Source of the DNA: Bacteroidales bacterium
Lineage (GTDB): Bacteria; Bacteroidota; Bacteroidia; Bacteroidales; Azobacteroidaceae
Assembly (NCBI GenBank): GCA_003851245.1
Contig: BHEP01000021.1
Span: forward strand, 1-42,003
Direction of reading: 5' to 3'
Length of the DNA stretch: 42,003 bases
Shown here piece after piece: positions 23,750-33,300 of the stretch. The position numbers were made by a program, and so were the translations under genes. Numbering within the stretch: position 1 is the stretch's first letter; the number at the start of each line of letters is the position of its first letter. The notes beneath the pieces are model-generated. The model was not told the origin of the DNA. It saw only the letters and a list, made by a program, of their open reading frames with translations, and did not search any database.

Positions 23750-26698
23750 TTATTTTGTGATTACAATTTTCTTGACAATCAATCCTTCTGTTGTTTCTAT
23801 TTTAACAAAATATATTCCTGCATTCACATTTTGCAGGGGTATGGTAGATTTTGAAGATTTCAAGACTATTTGTCCGTTTACACTTACTAAGGTAGCATTT
23901 GTAAATTCGCCATCTATTGATAGGTAGTCACTTGCTGGGTTGGGATATAGTTTTATATTATCTGCGTTTATGCTATTGATACCTGTTTCTTGAGAAAGAC
24001 ATTTTTCGGGAGACGCTTCAGATTCGCAGGCGTCAAAATAATATGCTTTCACTGTGTAGCAAGCATCCGATTCACTGGTGTGGATATAGGCTGTAGAAAA
24101 GAGTGTTTTTTCATTTACCCTTTCTCCATTGGCATATACATTGTACCCATATACAGCCTCATCTCTTGCAGGAAGGCTGGCACTAGGAGTTGCTGTAAGA
24201 TTACCAACAATTAGCCAATTGACTGGCATGTAAGCAGCATCCAGTCTAAGCCATGTGCTACCGCCGTCTTCGGAATATAGATTTCCCTTTCCAGTAGTGT
24301 TTTCAGATCCATTGTCGGTGCCTATGGGCCATTCTTCCGCATCGTGAGTAAGCACTTCTATTCCAAACTTAAGGTCTTGAAGTGCATCTATAAGCAAGGC
24401 TTGGTCGAGCACAAAGGTGTTCCAAGCGTTGGGCGTAAACTCGGCTATGACTTGCGTAGTTTTTGTTTCTCCATTGAAGATAGCAAGACCAATCTTTGTT
24501 TGCTCTCCTAGCTCCACTTGCTGATTCATATATACAGATATTGAACTAAAGAATAATCCTTCATACACTTCGAGCTCCGTTTTTGAGTAGGCATTTGCAG
24601 CAATAAATGATGTACCCTCGTTTCCAGCAGCCATTTTTGAATGCGTTTGTGCATAGGTGAGCTCGTAGACTCCTCTTGTGTTGGTCCAAGCAAGCTTAGC
24701 TTTGGCAGGTTCTTTTTTGATACCTATAATATCTGTTGGTCCATCGCAGGTTTGTACATCTGCACTCACAAGGATATTGTCGAGGTTCCATATATTGTAA
24801 GATAAGTTTTTCCCCTCTACACGGAAGCGTATTTGGAAAAGTTTTCCTGCTACCCCCGCTCCTGAAAGTTGGATGTTGTCTGATGCCCAATATTGGATTT
24901 GGGTGTCGGCAGCGTGTTTGTTTACGCAAATCCAATCTGTATCATCCCCAGCCTGCACTTCTACATAAAGCGTATCCTGATAGACATTTATATTGCTCGA
25001 ACTTCTCTGAAAGGCATAAGAAAGGTATACTTCGTCAAGAGAGCTAGCATCTAGGGGTTTAGAAATAATAGATTCGTTGTAGTCGTCGCCTCCTCCATCG
25101 CCACCAAAGCTGATTGCAAATCCTTCAATACCTTGAGGGTTCATTGTGTTGACGACCCACTTAGAATAGGCCGAACGATTGGGATCCAGTGTCCAATAAT
25201 TGGTTTTGTAGGTTCCTGTATTGAAATCTTCAAAAAATGGCAGTTGGTAAGTGTCAATTACTGTTACTTCGAAAGGGTCGGTTTTGGCTGATTCGCCATC
25301 CTCGTATACTGCTAAGATAGAGTAGGCATGATAGCCTGCTGGAGCCTCATCGGTAAACTGAAGTTGATCGATAGTGGCGTTTGCTATAAACTCTTCATTT
25401 CTAAAGATCTTATACCCTGTGAGGGTATTTTCTATGGCTCCTACTGGTGCAGCCCACTTCAGTAATACTGTATTTCGATCGCTTACTGTGGCAACAAAAT
25501 CTAGGGGGCGGTTAAGCACTACTATTGCATTTTCAAATTGAAGAACCCAACTGTTTAGATTCATCTCATTTACGCCACTCCATCCTGTCATTGTTTTTCC
25601 ATCACTTGTGATGTCTATTGGTACATTGAAATTGAGTACGTCTGGATTGAAGCTGATATTTTCTGGCACTTCTACATCTGGCGCATATGTGGTGATAAAT
25701 TCGTTAAAATCCATGAATCCTAGCTTGTTGGAATATACAAAAGCCTTTCTCCATCGGCCAGATGTCATGGTTCTAAATTCGGAATACCCTATAGCAAAGC
25801 CATCGTTAGAAATAGCTGTCATAGATGACCCAACGGCCCCTTCGTGTGTGATTGATATTATCTCCAAACTATCTTCTTGGGTGTGGTAAATGGCGGCTCT
25901 TCCACCTACTCTTAGGGCAATATACTTTCCATTAGCACTGACTCGGTTGCACTCTCCTGTTAGCATTTCGTCACCAAATTCTTCTAGTCCAATCAGTTTG
26001 TATTCTGTAGGGCTAGTCCAAACAATAGGTCTTCGTCCTCCATATTGATTTACCGACCATCCGCAAGCAATACTACCATCGGCCGAGGCTCCTAAAATTT
26101 TGGCTCCCTGCGCTGTGAGAGTAGGGTAGTCCCATGCTTGGTAGTCCCATTTGCTTTGATCTTGGTTGTAGCTCCAAGAACAAGGATATACCATTGATTT
26201 TAAGTTTAGGTTGCCAAACACGGTTTTGGCATCTTCGGATATGGCATGTGCAAAGCTGCCATATTCGATACTAGTTATATCGCTCAAAACAGCATCGCCA
26301 ATACCTAAGCTTGTCCAAGAGCCGTCTTTCCAAATTCCAGCCATGGTGATAGCCAAATCTCTTATGGTTCCATCACCTCCATCTTCGTAGTCTATAACCT
26401 CAATTGTAAAGTTGGGGTCTCTGTATGTTCCCGCAATTACTCCCTCGGAAGTTATAGCATTAGCTTGCGTCATATTTTTATTTGTGCCATCTGAAAATAT
26501 TTGAAAAGAAGGAACTTTGAGATCCCATAGGAATCCTATTTTTGTACCAATGCTACCTGCTACATATTTGCCATTGGCAGAGATGTTATGGGGAGCTGCA
26601 CCCTCAATGGAATCCAACACATAAAAATGATTTTGAGCCGAGAGGCTTGTTATAGCGCAAAGGAGGCTCAAGGAAAAGCTCAGTAAATTTTTTTTCAT
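23750..26698 (-). CDS. Large T9SS-secreted protein with HAF-like repeats, FN3 and anchor-J-like domains
   Basis: 982 residues. Signal peptide about 1-21. Region 30-390 carries repeated units in the style of HAF/beta-propeller repeats, such as ISANGKYVAGS, ISEDAKTVFGN, ASADGSIACGWS, VSANGKYIALR and ISNDGFAIGYS. A fibronectin type III-like domain follows at about 395-490 (LKWAAPVGAI), then an anchor-J/MAM-like domain at about 495-660 (PFFEDFNTG ... WNLDNILVS) and a second beta-rich segment. The type A T9SS tail is at about 910-982 (IKLYPNPASDYLSIDG ... NAGIYFVKI). It is predicted to be a surface or secreted adhesin-like protein; no catalytic motif was seen. Confidence 0.85.
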   Translation of the reverse strand: MKKNLLSFSLSLLCAITSLSAQNHFYVLDSIEGAAPHNISANGKYVAGSIGTKIGFLWDLKVPSFQIFSDGTNKNMTQANAITSEGVIAGTYRDPNFTIEVIDYEDGGDGTIRDLAITMAGIWKDGSWTSLGIGDAVLSDITSIEYGSFAHAISEDAKTVFGNLNLKSMVYPCSWSYNQDQSKWDYQAWDYPTLTAQGAKILGASADGSIACGWSVNQYGGRRPIVWTSPTEYKLIGLEEFGDEMLTGECNRVSANGKYIALRVGGRAAIYHTQEDSLEIISITHEGAVGSSMTAISNDGFAIGYSEFRTMTSGRWRKAFVYSNKLGFMDFNEFITTYAPDVEVPENISFNPDVLNFNVPIDITSDGKTMTGWSGVNEMNLNSWVLQFENAIVVLNRPLDFVATVSDRNTVLLKWAAPVGAIENTLTGYKIFRNEEFIANATIDQLQFTDEAPAGYHAYSILAVYEDGESAKTDPFEVTVIDTYQLPFFEDFNTGTYKTNYWTLDPNRSAYSKWVVNTMNPQGIEGFAISFGGDGGGDDYNESIISKPLDASSLDEVYLSYAFQRSSSNINVYQDTLYVEVQAGDDTDWICVNKHAADTQIQYWASDNIQLSGAGVAGKLFQIRFRVEGKNLSYNIWNLDNILVSADVQTCDGPTDIIGIKKEPAKAKLAWTNTRGVYELTYAQTHSKMAAGNEGTSFIAANAYSKTELEVYEGLFFSSISVYMNQQVELGEQTKIGLAIFNGETKTTQVIAEFTPNAWNTFVLDQALLIDALQDLKFGIEVLTHDAEEWPIGTDNGSENTTGKGNLYSEDGGSTWLRLDAAYMPVNWLIVGNLTATPSASLPARDEAVYGYNVYANGERVNEKTLFSTAYIHTSESDACYTVKAYYFDACESEASPEKCLSQETGINSINADNIKLYPNPASDYLSIDGEFTNATLVSVNGQIVLKSSKSTIPLQNVNAGIYFVKIETTEGLIVKKIVITK

Positions 26699-26727
26699 AA
26701 AATGAGTAGTTATTAATTAATTAAGTT

Positions 26728-26735
26728 CAAAAGTA
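26728..26735 (-). promoter_or_regulatory. -7 promoter box (TACTTTTG) for the 982-residue T9SS gene
   Basis: CAAAAGTA on the plus strand is TACTTTTG on the minus strand, 30 bases before the ATG at 26698. Confidence 0.5.
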
Positions 26736-26822
26736 CGATTATTATTTTACATACAAGCCTTACTATTTGATAATTTTATGTTTCGCAGTTTTAAATTAAC
26801 TTTTTTAGCTATTGCTCAATAA

Positions 26823-27038
26823 TCTTACACCATCATTGTGACCACTAATCAGGAATCTTGGGATGTAGTTTCTAGTCAAGACTGGTGTGTTGTGCACAAG
26901 GTAGCAGAATCTTTTATAATCACTGCCAAGATAAATGTTGCTATTGCGGCTCCTACAGCATCCAAATGCAGTTCAGTATCACCTTTGTATAAGGTCAGTT
27001 ATATGTGTTATATACAGGAAAAAATTACAAGATGCTAA
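26823..27038 (+). pseudogene. BACON-like domain remnant
   Basis: The frame after a stop at 26820-26822 reads TIIVTTNQESWDVVSSQDWC and then SFIITAKINV. This matches the BACON-domain rhythm I know from Bacteroidota surface proteins: a 'TTN..W.....WC' core with strands either side. After about 45 codons the sequence stops looking like the domain and runs to a stop at 27036. There is no signal peptide and no plausible complete protein, so I read it as the remnant of a deleted surface-protein gene. It occupies most of the 416-base gap 26699-27114; the rest holds only the flanking promoter boxes. Confidence 0.5.
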
Positions 27039-27076
27039 AAAACAAGTTTATTGGCTCTTAGTTCGTAATTATTGTG

Positions 27077-27084
27077 TAATTTTG
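27077..27084 (+). promoter_or_regulatory. -7 promoter box (TAATTTTG) for the TlpA gene
   Basis: An exact TAnnTTTG match 30 bases before the ATG at 27115. It probably drives TlpA, DUF6029 and the Omp28-like lipoprotein, which follow with gaps of 6 and 13 bases. Confidence 0.55.
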
Positions 27085-27114
27085 TATTTTAAAAATCGTA
27101 TTAAAATTTCGTAA

Positions 27115-27624
27115 ATGAGAAAATGTTTTGTACTGTCGGGCTTTTTGTTCGTTTTTTGCTTAGGAATCCTTGCGCAAGAGGCAGGAAGAAACAATCTGCC
27201 TGCTATTGAGCTCAAGGATATTGATGGTAAATCAATGAATACATCCAATTTTTCAAATCAGGGCAAGCCCTTTATAATAAGTTTTTTTGCTACTTGGTGT
27301 AAGCCTTGCTTGCGCGAGTTGAGCACTATTCACGAGGTCTATGAAGATTGGATAGATGAAACAGGCGTAAAGTTGATAGCTGTGTCGATTGATGATACTA
27401 GAAGTTCGGCAAATGTAAAAACTCTAGTCAATGGCAAGGGCTGGGAATATGAGGTTTTCCTCGACCCCAATGGCGCATTCAAGAGAGCAATGAATGTAAA
27501 CAACATACCACATACCTTTATTATTGATGGTAGTGGTAAGATAGCTTGGCAGCACACCAGTTTTTCGCAGGGAAGTGAAAACGAGATGCTTGAAGTTGTC
27601 AAGAAATTAATGAATAATGATTAA
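27115..27624 (+). CDS. TlpA-family thiol-disulfide oxidoreductase
   Basis: 169 residues, exported by the signal peptide MRKCFVLSGFLFVFCLGILA. Thioredoxin fold with the active site FFATWCKPC (C62, C65), the later cis-Pro region NNIPHTFIIDGSGKI, and the usual VSIDDTRSS strand. Family members reduce or isomerise disulfides in the periplasm. It leads a tight three-gene set with a porin-like DUF6029 protein and an Omp28-type lipoprotein that has its own CxxC, suggesting a shared redox or disulfide task at the envelope. That shared task is inference; the enzyme class is clear. Confidence 0.93.
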   Translation: MRKCFVLSGFLFVFCLGILAQEAGRNNLPAIELKDIDGKSMNTSNFSNQGKPFIISFFATWCKPCLRELSTIHEVYEDWIDETGVKLIAVSIDDTRSSANVKTLVNGKGWEYEVFLDPNGAFKRAMNVNNIPHTFIIDGSGKIAWQHTSFSQGSENEMLEVVKKLMNND

Positions 27625-27630
27625 TGGATA

Positions 27631-29289
27631 ATGAATAATAGGATGATGAGTAAATTGTTGATGATTTTTGTCTGCATTTCTTTCTTTCTTCCCTTAAAAT
27701 CTCAAAGCAAAGATTTTTTTGAAGGAGGAACACTTACAGGGAATTTGGATATCAAGGCACAATATTATCTAAAAGACTCGGTTATAGGAGCTCCCGACGT
27801 GCCAGAAAAAGTGCTGTCTAATGGGTCGGCAGAAATTCAATACCGCCTCAAAAATTTCACCACAGGTATGCGTTATGAATACTACCTCAATCCCATGATA
27901 GGCACTCAAGCAGAATATAAGGGTGATGGCATAGCCAATTACTATGCCACCTATGCCAACGAGCAGTTCGAAATCACCTTGGGCAACTTTTATGAGCAGT
28001 TTGGCAGTGGATTGATTTTTCGTACCTACAGGGATCCCGCTCTGGGTTTGGACAATTCGCTTCGAGGAGCTTTGATAAAATATATGCCCCTTGACGGACT
28101 CACACTGAAAGCTCTGATGGGTAAGCAACGTTATTATTGGGAATACAAAGACAATCTTGTGAGAGGTGTAGATGCTGACTTTTCACTTAATGATGGACTT
28201 TGTTTTCTAAAAAATAGTAAATTGCAGGTGGCTTTGGGTGCTAGTTTTATTAGCAAACACCAAGAGCAAAGTTTGCATATTGTGGGTACCAACAAGATTA
28301 ATTTCCCCGAAAATGTAGCAGCCACAGCAGGACGTGCCAGCCTTCGCTACGATAAATTTTCCTTAGAAGGCGAATATGCCTACAAAATCAACGACCCTTC
28401 GGCACTAAATGGCTATCTTTTTCGTCCAGGTCAAGCACTATTATTGACAGGCACATACAGCAAAAAAGGCTTGGGCATAATGTTGGTTGGCAAGCGTGTA
28501 GACAACATGTCTTTTAAGAGCGACAATCAGCAACAGAGCACCATGCTAAACCTCAACTACCTACCCTCCACCACCCGACAGCATGCTTATGCCTTACCTG
28601 CCATTTATCCCTGCGAAACACAGGCTAATGGAGAAATGGCCTTTCAGGCTGATGTTACGTATACCATTCCTAGAGGTAGCGCTATGGGCGGAAAATATGG
28701 TGCGGAGGTGCGCGTCAACTATTCTAGGGTCAATTCTATAGAAAGGAACTGGAGACCAGATGCCCAGGAAGGAACATATGGCTATGATTCTCCGTTTTTA
28801 AAGGTGGGCAAAGAAAGATATTATCAAGATTTCAATGTTGAATTAACAAAAAAGCTCAATCGCTCAACAAAAGCTAGTATGAGCTATATTAATTTGTGGT
28901 ACAACAAGAGTGTGCTCTTGGTTAAACCCAATGAACCCAATGTGAAAGCCAATGTCCTTATTGGTGACCTCACCTACAATATCGACAATAAAAAAAGTGT
29001 ACGCATGGAAGCCCAACATTTGTGGACCAAGCAAGATGAAGGCAACTGGGCCTATCTCTCGGCAGAATACACCATTGCTCCCAACTGGTTTTTTTCTGTT
29101 TCCGACATGTATAATTATGGAGTGAGCAATGAGCATTACTACTCTTTTGTAGGAGCCTATACCATGGGTGCAAGCCGTATACAGCTTGGCTATGGACGCA
29201 CCAGAGCAGGCCTGGATTGCTCGGGAGGAGTCTGTCTTTACAAGCCTGCTACCAATGGTTTTAATATTGCCATCTCCTCAACATTCTAA
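27631..29289 (+). CDS. DUF6029-like outer-membrane beta-barrel protein
   Basis: 552 residues. Signal peptide about 1-26. The mature part is a long series of amphipathic, aromatic-rich strands typical of an outer-membrane barrel, including LGNFYEQFGSGLIFRTYRD, LGLDNSLRGA, VGAYTMGASRIQLGYGRTRA and a terminal Phe (IAISSTF). The GNFYEQFGSGLIFRTY block is what I associate with DUF6029, a Bacteroidota family without a known role. It starts 6 bases after tlpA; the ATG at 27643 is an alternative start. It may be a porin or a scaffold for the adjacent lipoprotein. Confidence 0.78.
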   Translation: MNNRMMSKLLMIFVCISFFLPLKSQSKDFFEGGTLTGNLDIKAQYYLKDSVIGAPDVPEKVLSNGSAEIQYRLKNFTTGMRYEYYLNPMIGTQAEYKGDGIANYYATYANEQFEITLGNFYEQFGSGLIFRTYRDPALGLDNSLRGALIKYMPLDGLTLKALMGKQRYYWEYKDNLVRGVDADFSLNDGLCFLKNSKLQVALGASFISKHQEQSLHIVGTNKINFPENVAATAGRASLRYDKFSLEGEYAYKINDPSALNGYLFRPGQALLLTGTYSKKGLGIMLVGKRVDNMSFKSDNQQQSTMLNLNYLPSTTRQHAYALPAIYPCETQANGEMAFQADVTYTIPRGSAMGGKYGAEVRVNYSRVNSIERNWRPDAQEGTYGYDSPFLKVGKERYYQDFNVELTKKLNRSTKASMSYINLWYNKSVLLVKPNEPNVKANVLIGDLTYNIDNKKSVRMEAQHLWTKQDEGNWAYLSAEYTIAPNWFFSVSDMYNYGVSNEHYYSFVGAYTMGASRIQLGYGRTRAGLDCSGGVCLYKPATNGFNIAISSTF

Positions 29290-29302
29290 AAAAAAGAACC
29301 TG

Positions 29303-30205
29303 ATGAAATATAAATTCAATAATAGTTTTTTAAGCAGCTTTCTAAGCTTATCTTATTTAGTCCTTGGCACGATAGTGATAAGCGGCTTTTTATTGTCGTG
29401 CGACAGACTCAATGAGAGAGATTACTTAATATCTTTGAGTCCTTCCGACTCTACCGACATTAGTCCCTTTGCCAAGCGCGTGTTGATAGAAGATTTGACT
29501 GGCACTCGTTGTCCCAACTGTCCTAGAGCTATGCGAACGGCCAACGACTTGCAAGGGCTTTATCCTGGGCGCGTTATAGTACTTGCCAATCATGGTTCTT
29601 ACCAATATGTGAGAAGTCTCTCCAGTCCCGATTCTCTTACAAGCGAAGTTGGCGACTTTTTTTATAAAACCTATTTCCAAAATGTGGGTAATTCCTTACC
29701 ACAAGGATTGATCAATAGACGGGCAGGAAGCAATGGCAAGTTGTTTGCAGATGCAGAGTGGGCTTTGGCGGTGAGTAAGGAAGTAGACTTGATGTCTGAT
29801 TTTTCTGTAAAGATTGAGCCTACTTACAAGGAGTCTTCTAAAACACTAGAAGCCAAAATAGAGATCAGCACTGCAAAAGCATTGGAGGGTTCTTATAGTT
29901 TGACTGTTTTAATTGTGCAAGATGGCATCATTCATCCGCAGGCCGAAGGGGCAGAGCTTGTTAGCGACTATGTGCACAAACATGTGCTGAGAGATGCCAT
30001 AAGTTCAGCTTCGGGAGACGTACTGAATTCTGGTGCAATTTCTAAAGGAGAGGTGCTGCACAAACAATACACCTACACTTTTCCCAAGCAATGGGCGCGA
30101 GGAGGTTTTGTAGATGCTTCTAGCTGCTCTCTGATTGCTTTTGTGAGCGATTTGGCTAGTGGAGAGATACTACAATCGAGCCTGTCGTTAAAACTAGCAG
30201 ATTAA
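29303..30205 (+). CDS. Omp28-related outer-membrane lipoprotein with CPNC motif
   Basis: 300 residues from the ATG at 29303; the frame is open further upstream inside the DUF6029 gene, but only this start gives a lipoprotein signal (ISGFLLSC, lipid Cys 33). The mature domain starts with a thioredoxin-like segment VLIEDLTGTRCPNCPRAM (C70, C73). It continues with the beta-sandwich of the Omp28 family, whose Porphyromonas member is an outer-membrane adhesin. It lies 13 bases after the DUF6029 gene. It pairs by similarity with the CPPC-bearing T9SS protein at 21642-23564, so two Omp28-like proteins reach the surface by different routes. Confidence 0.85.
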   Translation: MKYKFNNSFLSSFLSLSYLVLGTIVISGFLLSCDRLNERDYLISLSPSDSTDISPFAKRVLIEDLTGTRCPNCPRAMRTANDLQGLYPGRVIVLANHGSYQYVRSLSSPDSLTSEVGDFFYKTYFQNVGNSLPQGLINRRAGSNGKLFADAEWALAVSKEVDLMSDFSVKIEPTYKESSKTLEAKIEISTAKALEGSYSLTVLIVQDGIIHPQAEGAELVSDYVHKHVLRDAISSASGDVLNSGAISKGEVLHKQYTYTFPKQWARGGFVDASSCSLIAFVSDLASGEILQSSLSLKLAD

Positions 30206-30317
30206 CAAGCTTTTTATTGCTATCAACAAGCTTTAGTAGCTTAGTATTTAGAATTTAAAAACCCTTTTTTTTATTAAAAAAATCAACTAAAGTCTAGTCT
30301 TTTGTTACTTTTTATGC

Positions 30318-30325
30318 TATTTTTG
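30318..30325 (+). promoter_or_regulatory. -7 promoter box (TATTTTTG) for the second SusC cassette
   Basis: An exact TAnnTTTG match 41 bases before the ATG at 30367. The 161-base gap upstream separates the cassette from the TlpA set. The following five genes have gaps of only 19-40 bases, so this is probably the operon promoter. Confidence 0.5.
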
Positions 30326-30366
30326 TGAATTAATTATAAAAACATGTATTTTGCAACAGTTCAATT

Positions 30367-33300
30367 ATGAAAAGAAAATTTACAGCTATCTTGATGTTTC
30401 TTGTATTTTGTTCGGGGCTAATATTTGCTCAAAACAGGAATGTAAGGGGTAATGTTATTTCTACAGAAGATGGAGACCCAATTATTGGTGCCTCGGTTTC
30501 TGTAAAGGGTACAACTATTGGTACGGTAACAGATTTCGATGGAAATTTCAATCTGTCGGTGCCCGATGGCACCAAGAAAATTACTTTTACTTATGTTGGC
30601 ATGTCTGCCCAAGAAGTGAATGTACAAAGTGTGATGGCTATTCGCATGGATTCAGATGCTAAGATCTTGGGAGAAGTTGTGGTAACAGGTTATCAAAAAA
30701 TTGACCGCCGCCTCTTTACGGGTTCTGCCGAAAAGCTTAGTGCTAACGATGCCAAGCTCGATGGGGTACCCGATATTAGTCGCATGCTTCAGGGCCGTGT
30801 GGCAGGAGTCTCGGTTCAAAATGTGTCTGGCACATTTGGAGCTGCACCCAAACTAAAGGTTAGGGGAGCAAGTTCTATCTATGGCAATCAGTCGCCACTG
30901 TGGGTGGTCGACGGGGTAATCCTAGAGGATATTGTAGAAGTTTCTGCCGACCAACTATCGTCGGGCGACCCTACAACCCTTATCAGTTCGGCAGTTGCTG
31001 GGCTCAATGCCGACGACATCGAAGACTTTCAGATATTGAAAGATGCCTCGGCATCGGCTCTTTATGGAGCAAGAGCTATGAATGGGGTAATCGTTATTAC
31101 CACAAAAAAAGGAAAAGCAGGAAGCACCAGTGTTTCTTACAATGGAGAATTTACAACAAGGCTAAAGCCTAGTTACCGCGACTATAATATACTGAACTCG
31201 CAAGATCAAATGGGTGTTTACCAAGAGATGCAAAGCAAGGGATGGCTCAATTATTCAGATGCCGTAAGCAGATCCAACAGTGGATTATATGGATACATGT
31301 ATTCCTTGAGAGATGTGATGGCAGGACAAGGAGTAGATTTGGCAAATTTTGAGTACAATACATTGCGCGAAGCAGAGTTTAGAAATACCGATTGGTTTAA
31401 TGAGCTTTTTAGAAGTTCCATAGTTCAGAACCATTCTTTGAGTATGACCTCAGGAAGCGAAAAAAATAGGAACTATTCGTCTTTGAGTGTCTATAATGAC
31501 CCTGGATGGACTCAGGCCGACAAGGTAGAGAGATTTACGGGCAACTTCAATTCGACAACCGATATTTCTAACACACTTACTTCTGTTTTTTCTGCCAATG
31601 GCTCCATTCGCAAACAGAGAGCTCCGGGTTCGCAAAATAGGCGCAACGATGTTGTGACAGGAAGTGTAAATCGCGATTTCGACATCAACCCTTATAGCTA
31701 TGCCCTAAAAACAGCAAGAACAGCAGATCCTCGTGCTTATTATAGGATGAATTATGCCCCATTCAATGAGATTCAGGAGTTGGAAAACAACTACCTAGAT
31801 ATAAGCATGATAGACCTAAAATTTCAAATAGACCTCTCTTGGAAGCCCATCAAAGGCTTAGAATTTGGTGCCTTGGGAGCTTATAGATATGTTAAATCAA
31901 CAACAGAAACCAAAATTGGCGACTATTCAAATATGGCTATGGCCTATCGTGCCGACGAAACTTCCACCATTGCCAAAGACAATAAGTTTTTGTACATAAA
32001 TCCTGATGATCCTGGCTCACTTCCAGCAGTAGTGCTCCCAGTGGGGGGCTTCTACAATAGAGAAGATTTTGATATGACCTCCTACTATACTCGTGGCTCG
32101 GTCAATTTTAACAAGACCTTCGACGAAACGCACCTTACCAATATATTTGTGGGAGCAGAGGCAAAATCAACCGAAAGAGCAAAATCAAGCTCCAGCGGTT
32201 TTGGTTACCAATGGTCGCAGGGAGGAGTGCCGTTTACCGACTATAGAATACTTAAAAAAATGCTGGAAGGCAGTTTTGATCTTTTTGAATTCAAAGAATA
32301 CACCGATAGAAGTGCCGCAGCCTTTGCTACGGGAAGTTATTCCTACCTCGGAAAATATACTGTAAATGCAGCAGTGAGGGTGGATGGCACCAACCAGCTG
32401 GGAATGGGAGCAAAAGACAAGTGGCTGCCCACATGGAATGTTAGTGCTGCATGGAATGCCAAAGAAGAAACTTTCTTGGCAGACAATACCACCATTTCAC
32501 AATTGCAGTTCAGAACAACTTATGGTTTGAACGCCAAGCCAGTACCCTCCGTTGCAAATGCCTTGCTGATACTTCGCAATGATGTAACTTACCGACCTTC
32601 GGAAGACAAGGAAAGCAGTACCTATATCTCGAGTTTGCAAAATGATGAGCTTACTTGGGAGAAACAATACGAATTTAACATAGGCTTTGACTTGGGCTTG
32701 TGGCGCAATCGCATCAGCATAAGTGCAGATGCTTATACCAGAGATGTATTTGACAACATCGCTAGTGTAAAAACTAGCGGACTGGGAGGACAATTCTACA
32801 AATGGGCAAACTATGCCGATATGCGCACCTCGGGATTTGAATTTTCTTTGGCAGGCTTGGTCTTTGATATAAGTGGAGTGAAATGGAATTCCAATCTTAC
32901 CTTCGCCTATTTCGACAACAAGATAACCTCTCTAAACACCTCTCCAAGTGTTTTTGATTTGGTAAATTCGCAGGGAGGACCCCTTTTGGATCGCCCTGCC
33001 AGAGGCTTGTATTCATTCCAGTTTGCAGGTTTGTCGAGAGATGGTTTTCCGCAAGTAATCAACGAAGACGGAGAAGTGACCATAGGGAATGTTTATTTTC
33101 AGGAGCGTACAAAAATGGGACACTTGGTCTACGAAGGTCCCATAGATGCTCCTTACCAAGGAGGATGGAGCAACAATTTTACTTATGGCAATTGGGGTTT
33201 GAGTACCTTTCTAACCTATCAGTTTGGCAATGTGGTGCGCTTAGATCCTGCCTTTAGCTCAACTTTCAGCGACTTGGATGTGATGACCAAAGAATTTAAC

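Noticed and set aside
26838..27038. 66-codon frame as an intact small gene
   Set aside because: Similarity to a domain core without beginning or end fits a relic better than a complete protein.
29168..29302. Upstream extension of the Omp28-like lipoprotein frame
   Set aside because: It overlaps the DUF6029 gene in another frame, and using it would bury the lipoprotein signal peptide; the ATG at 29303 is better.
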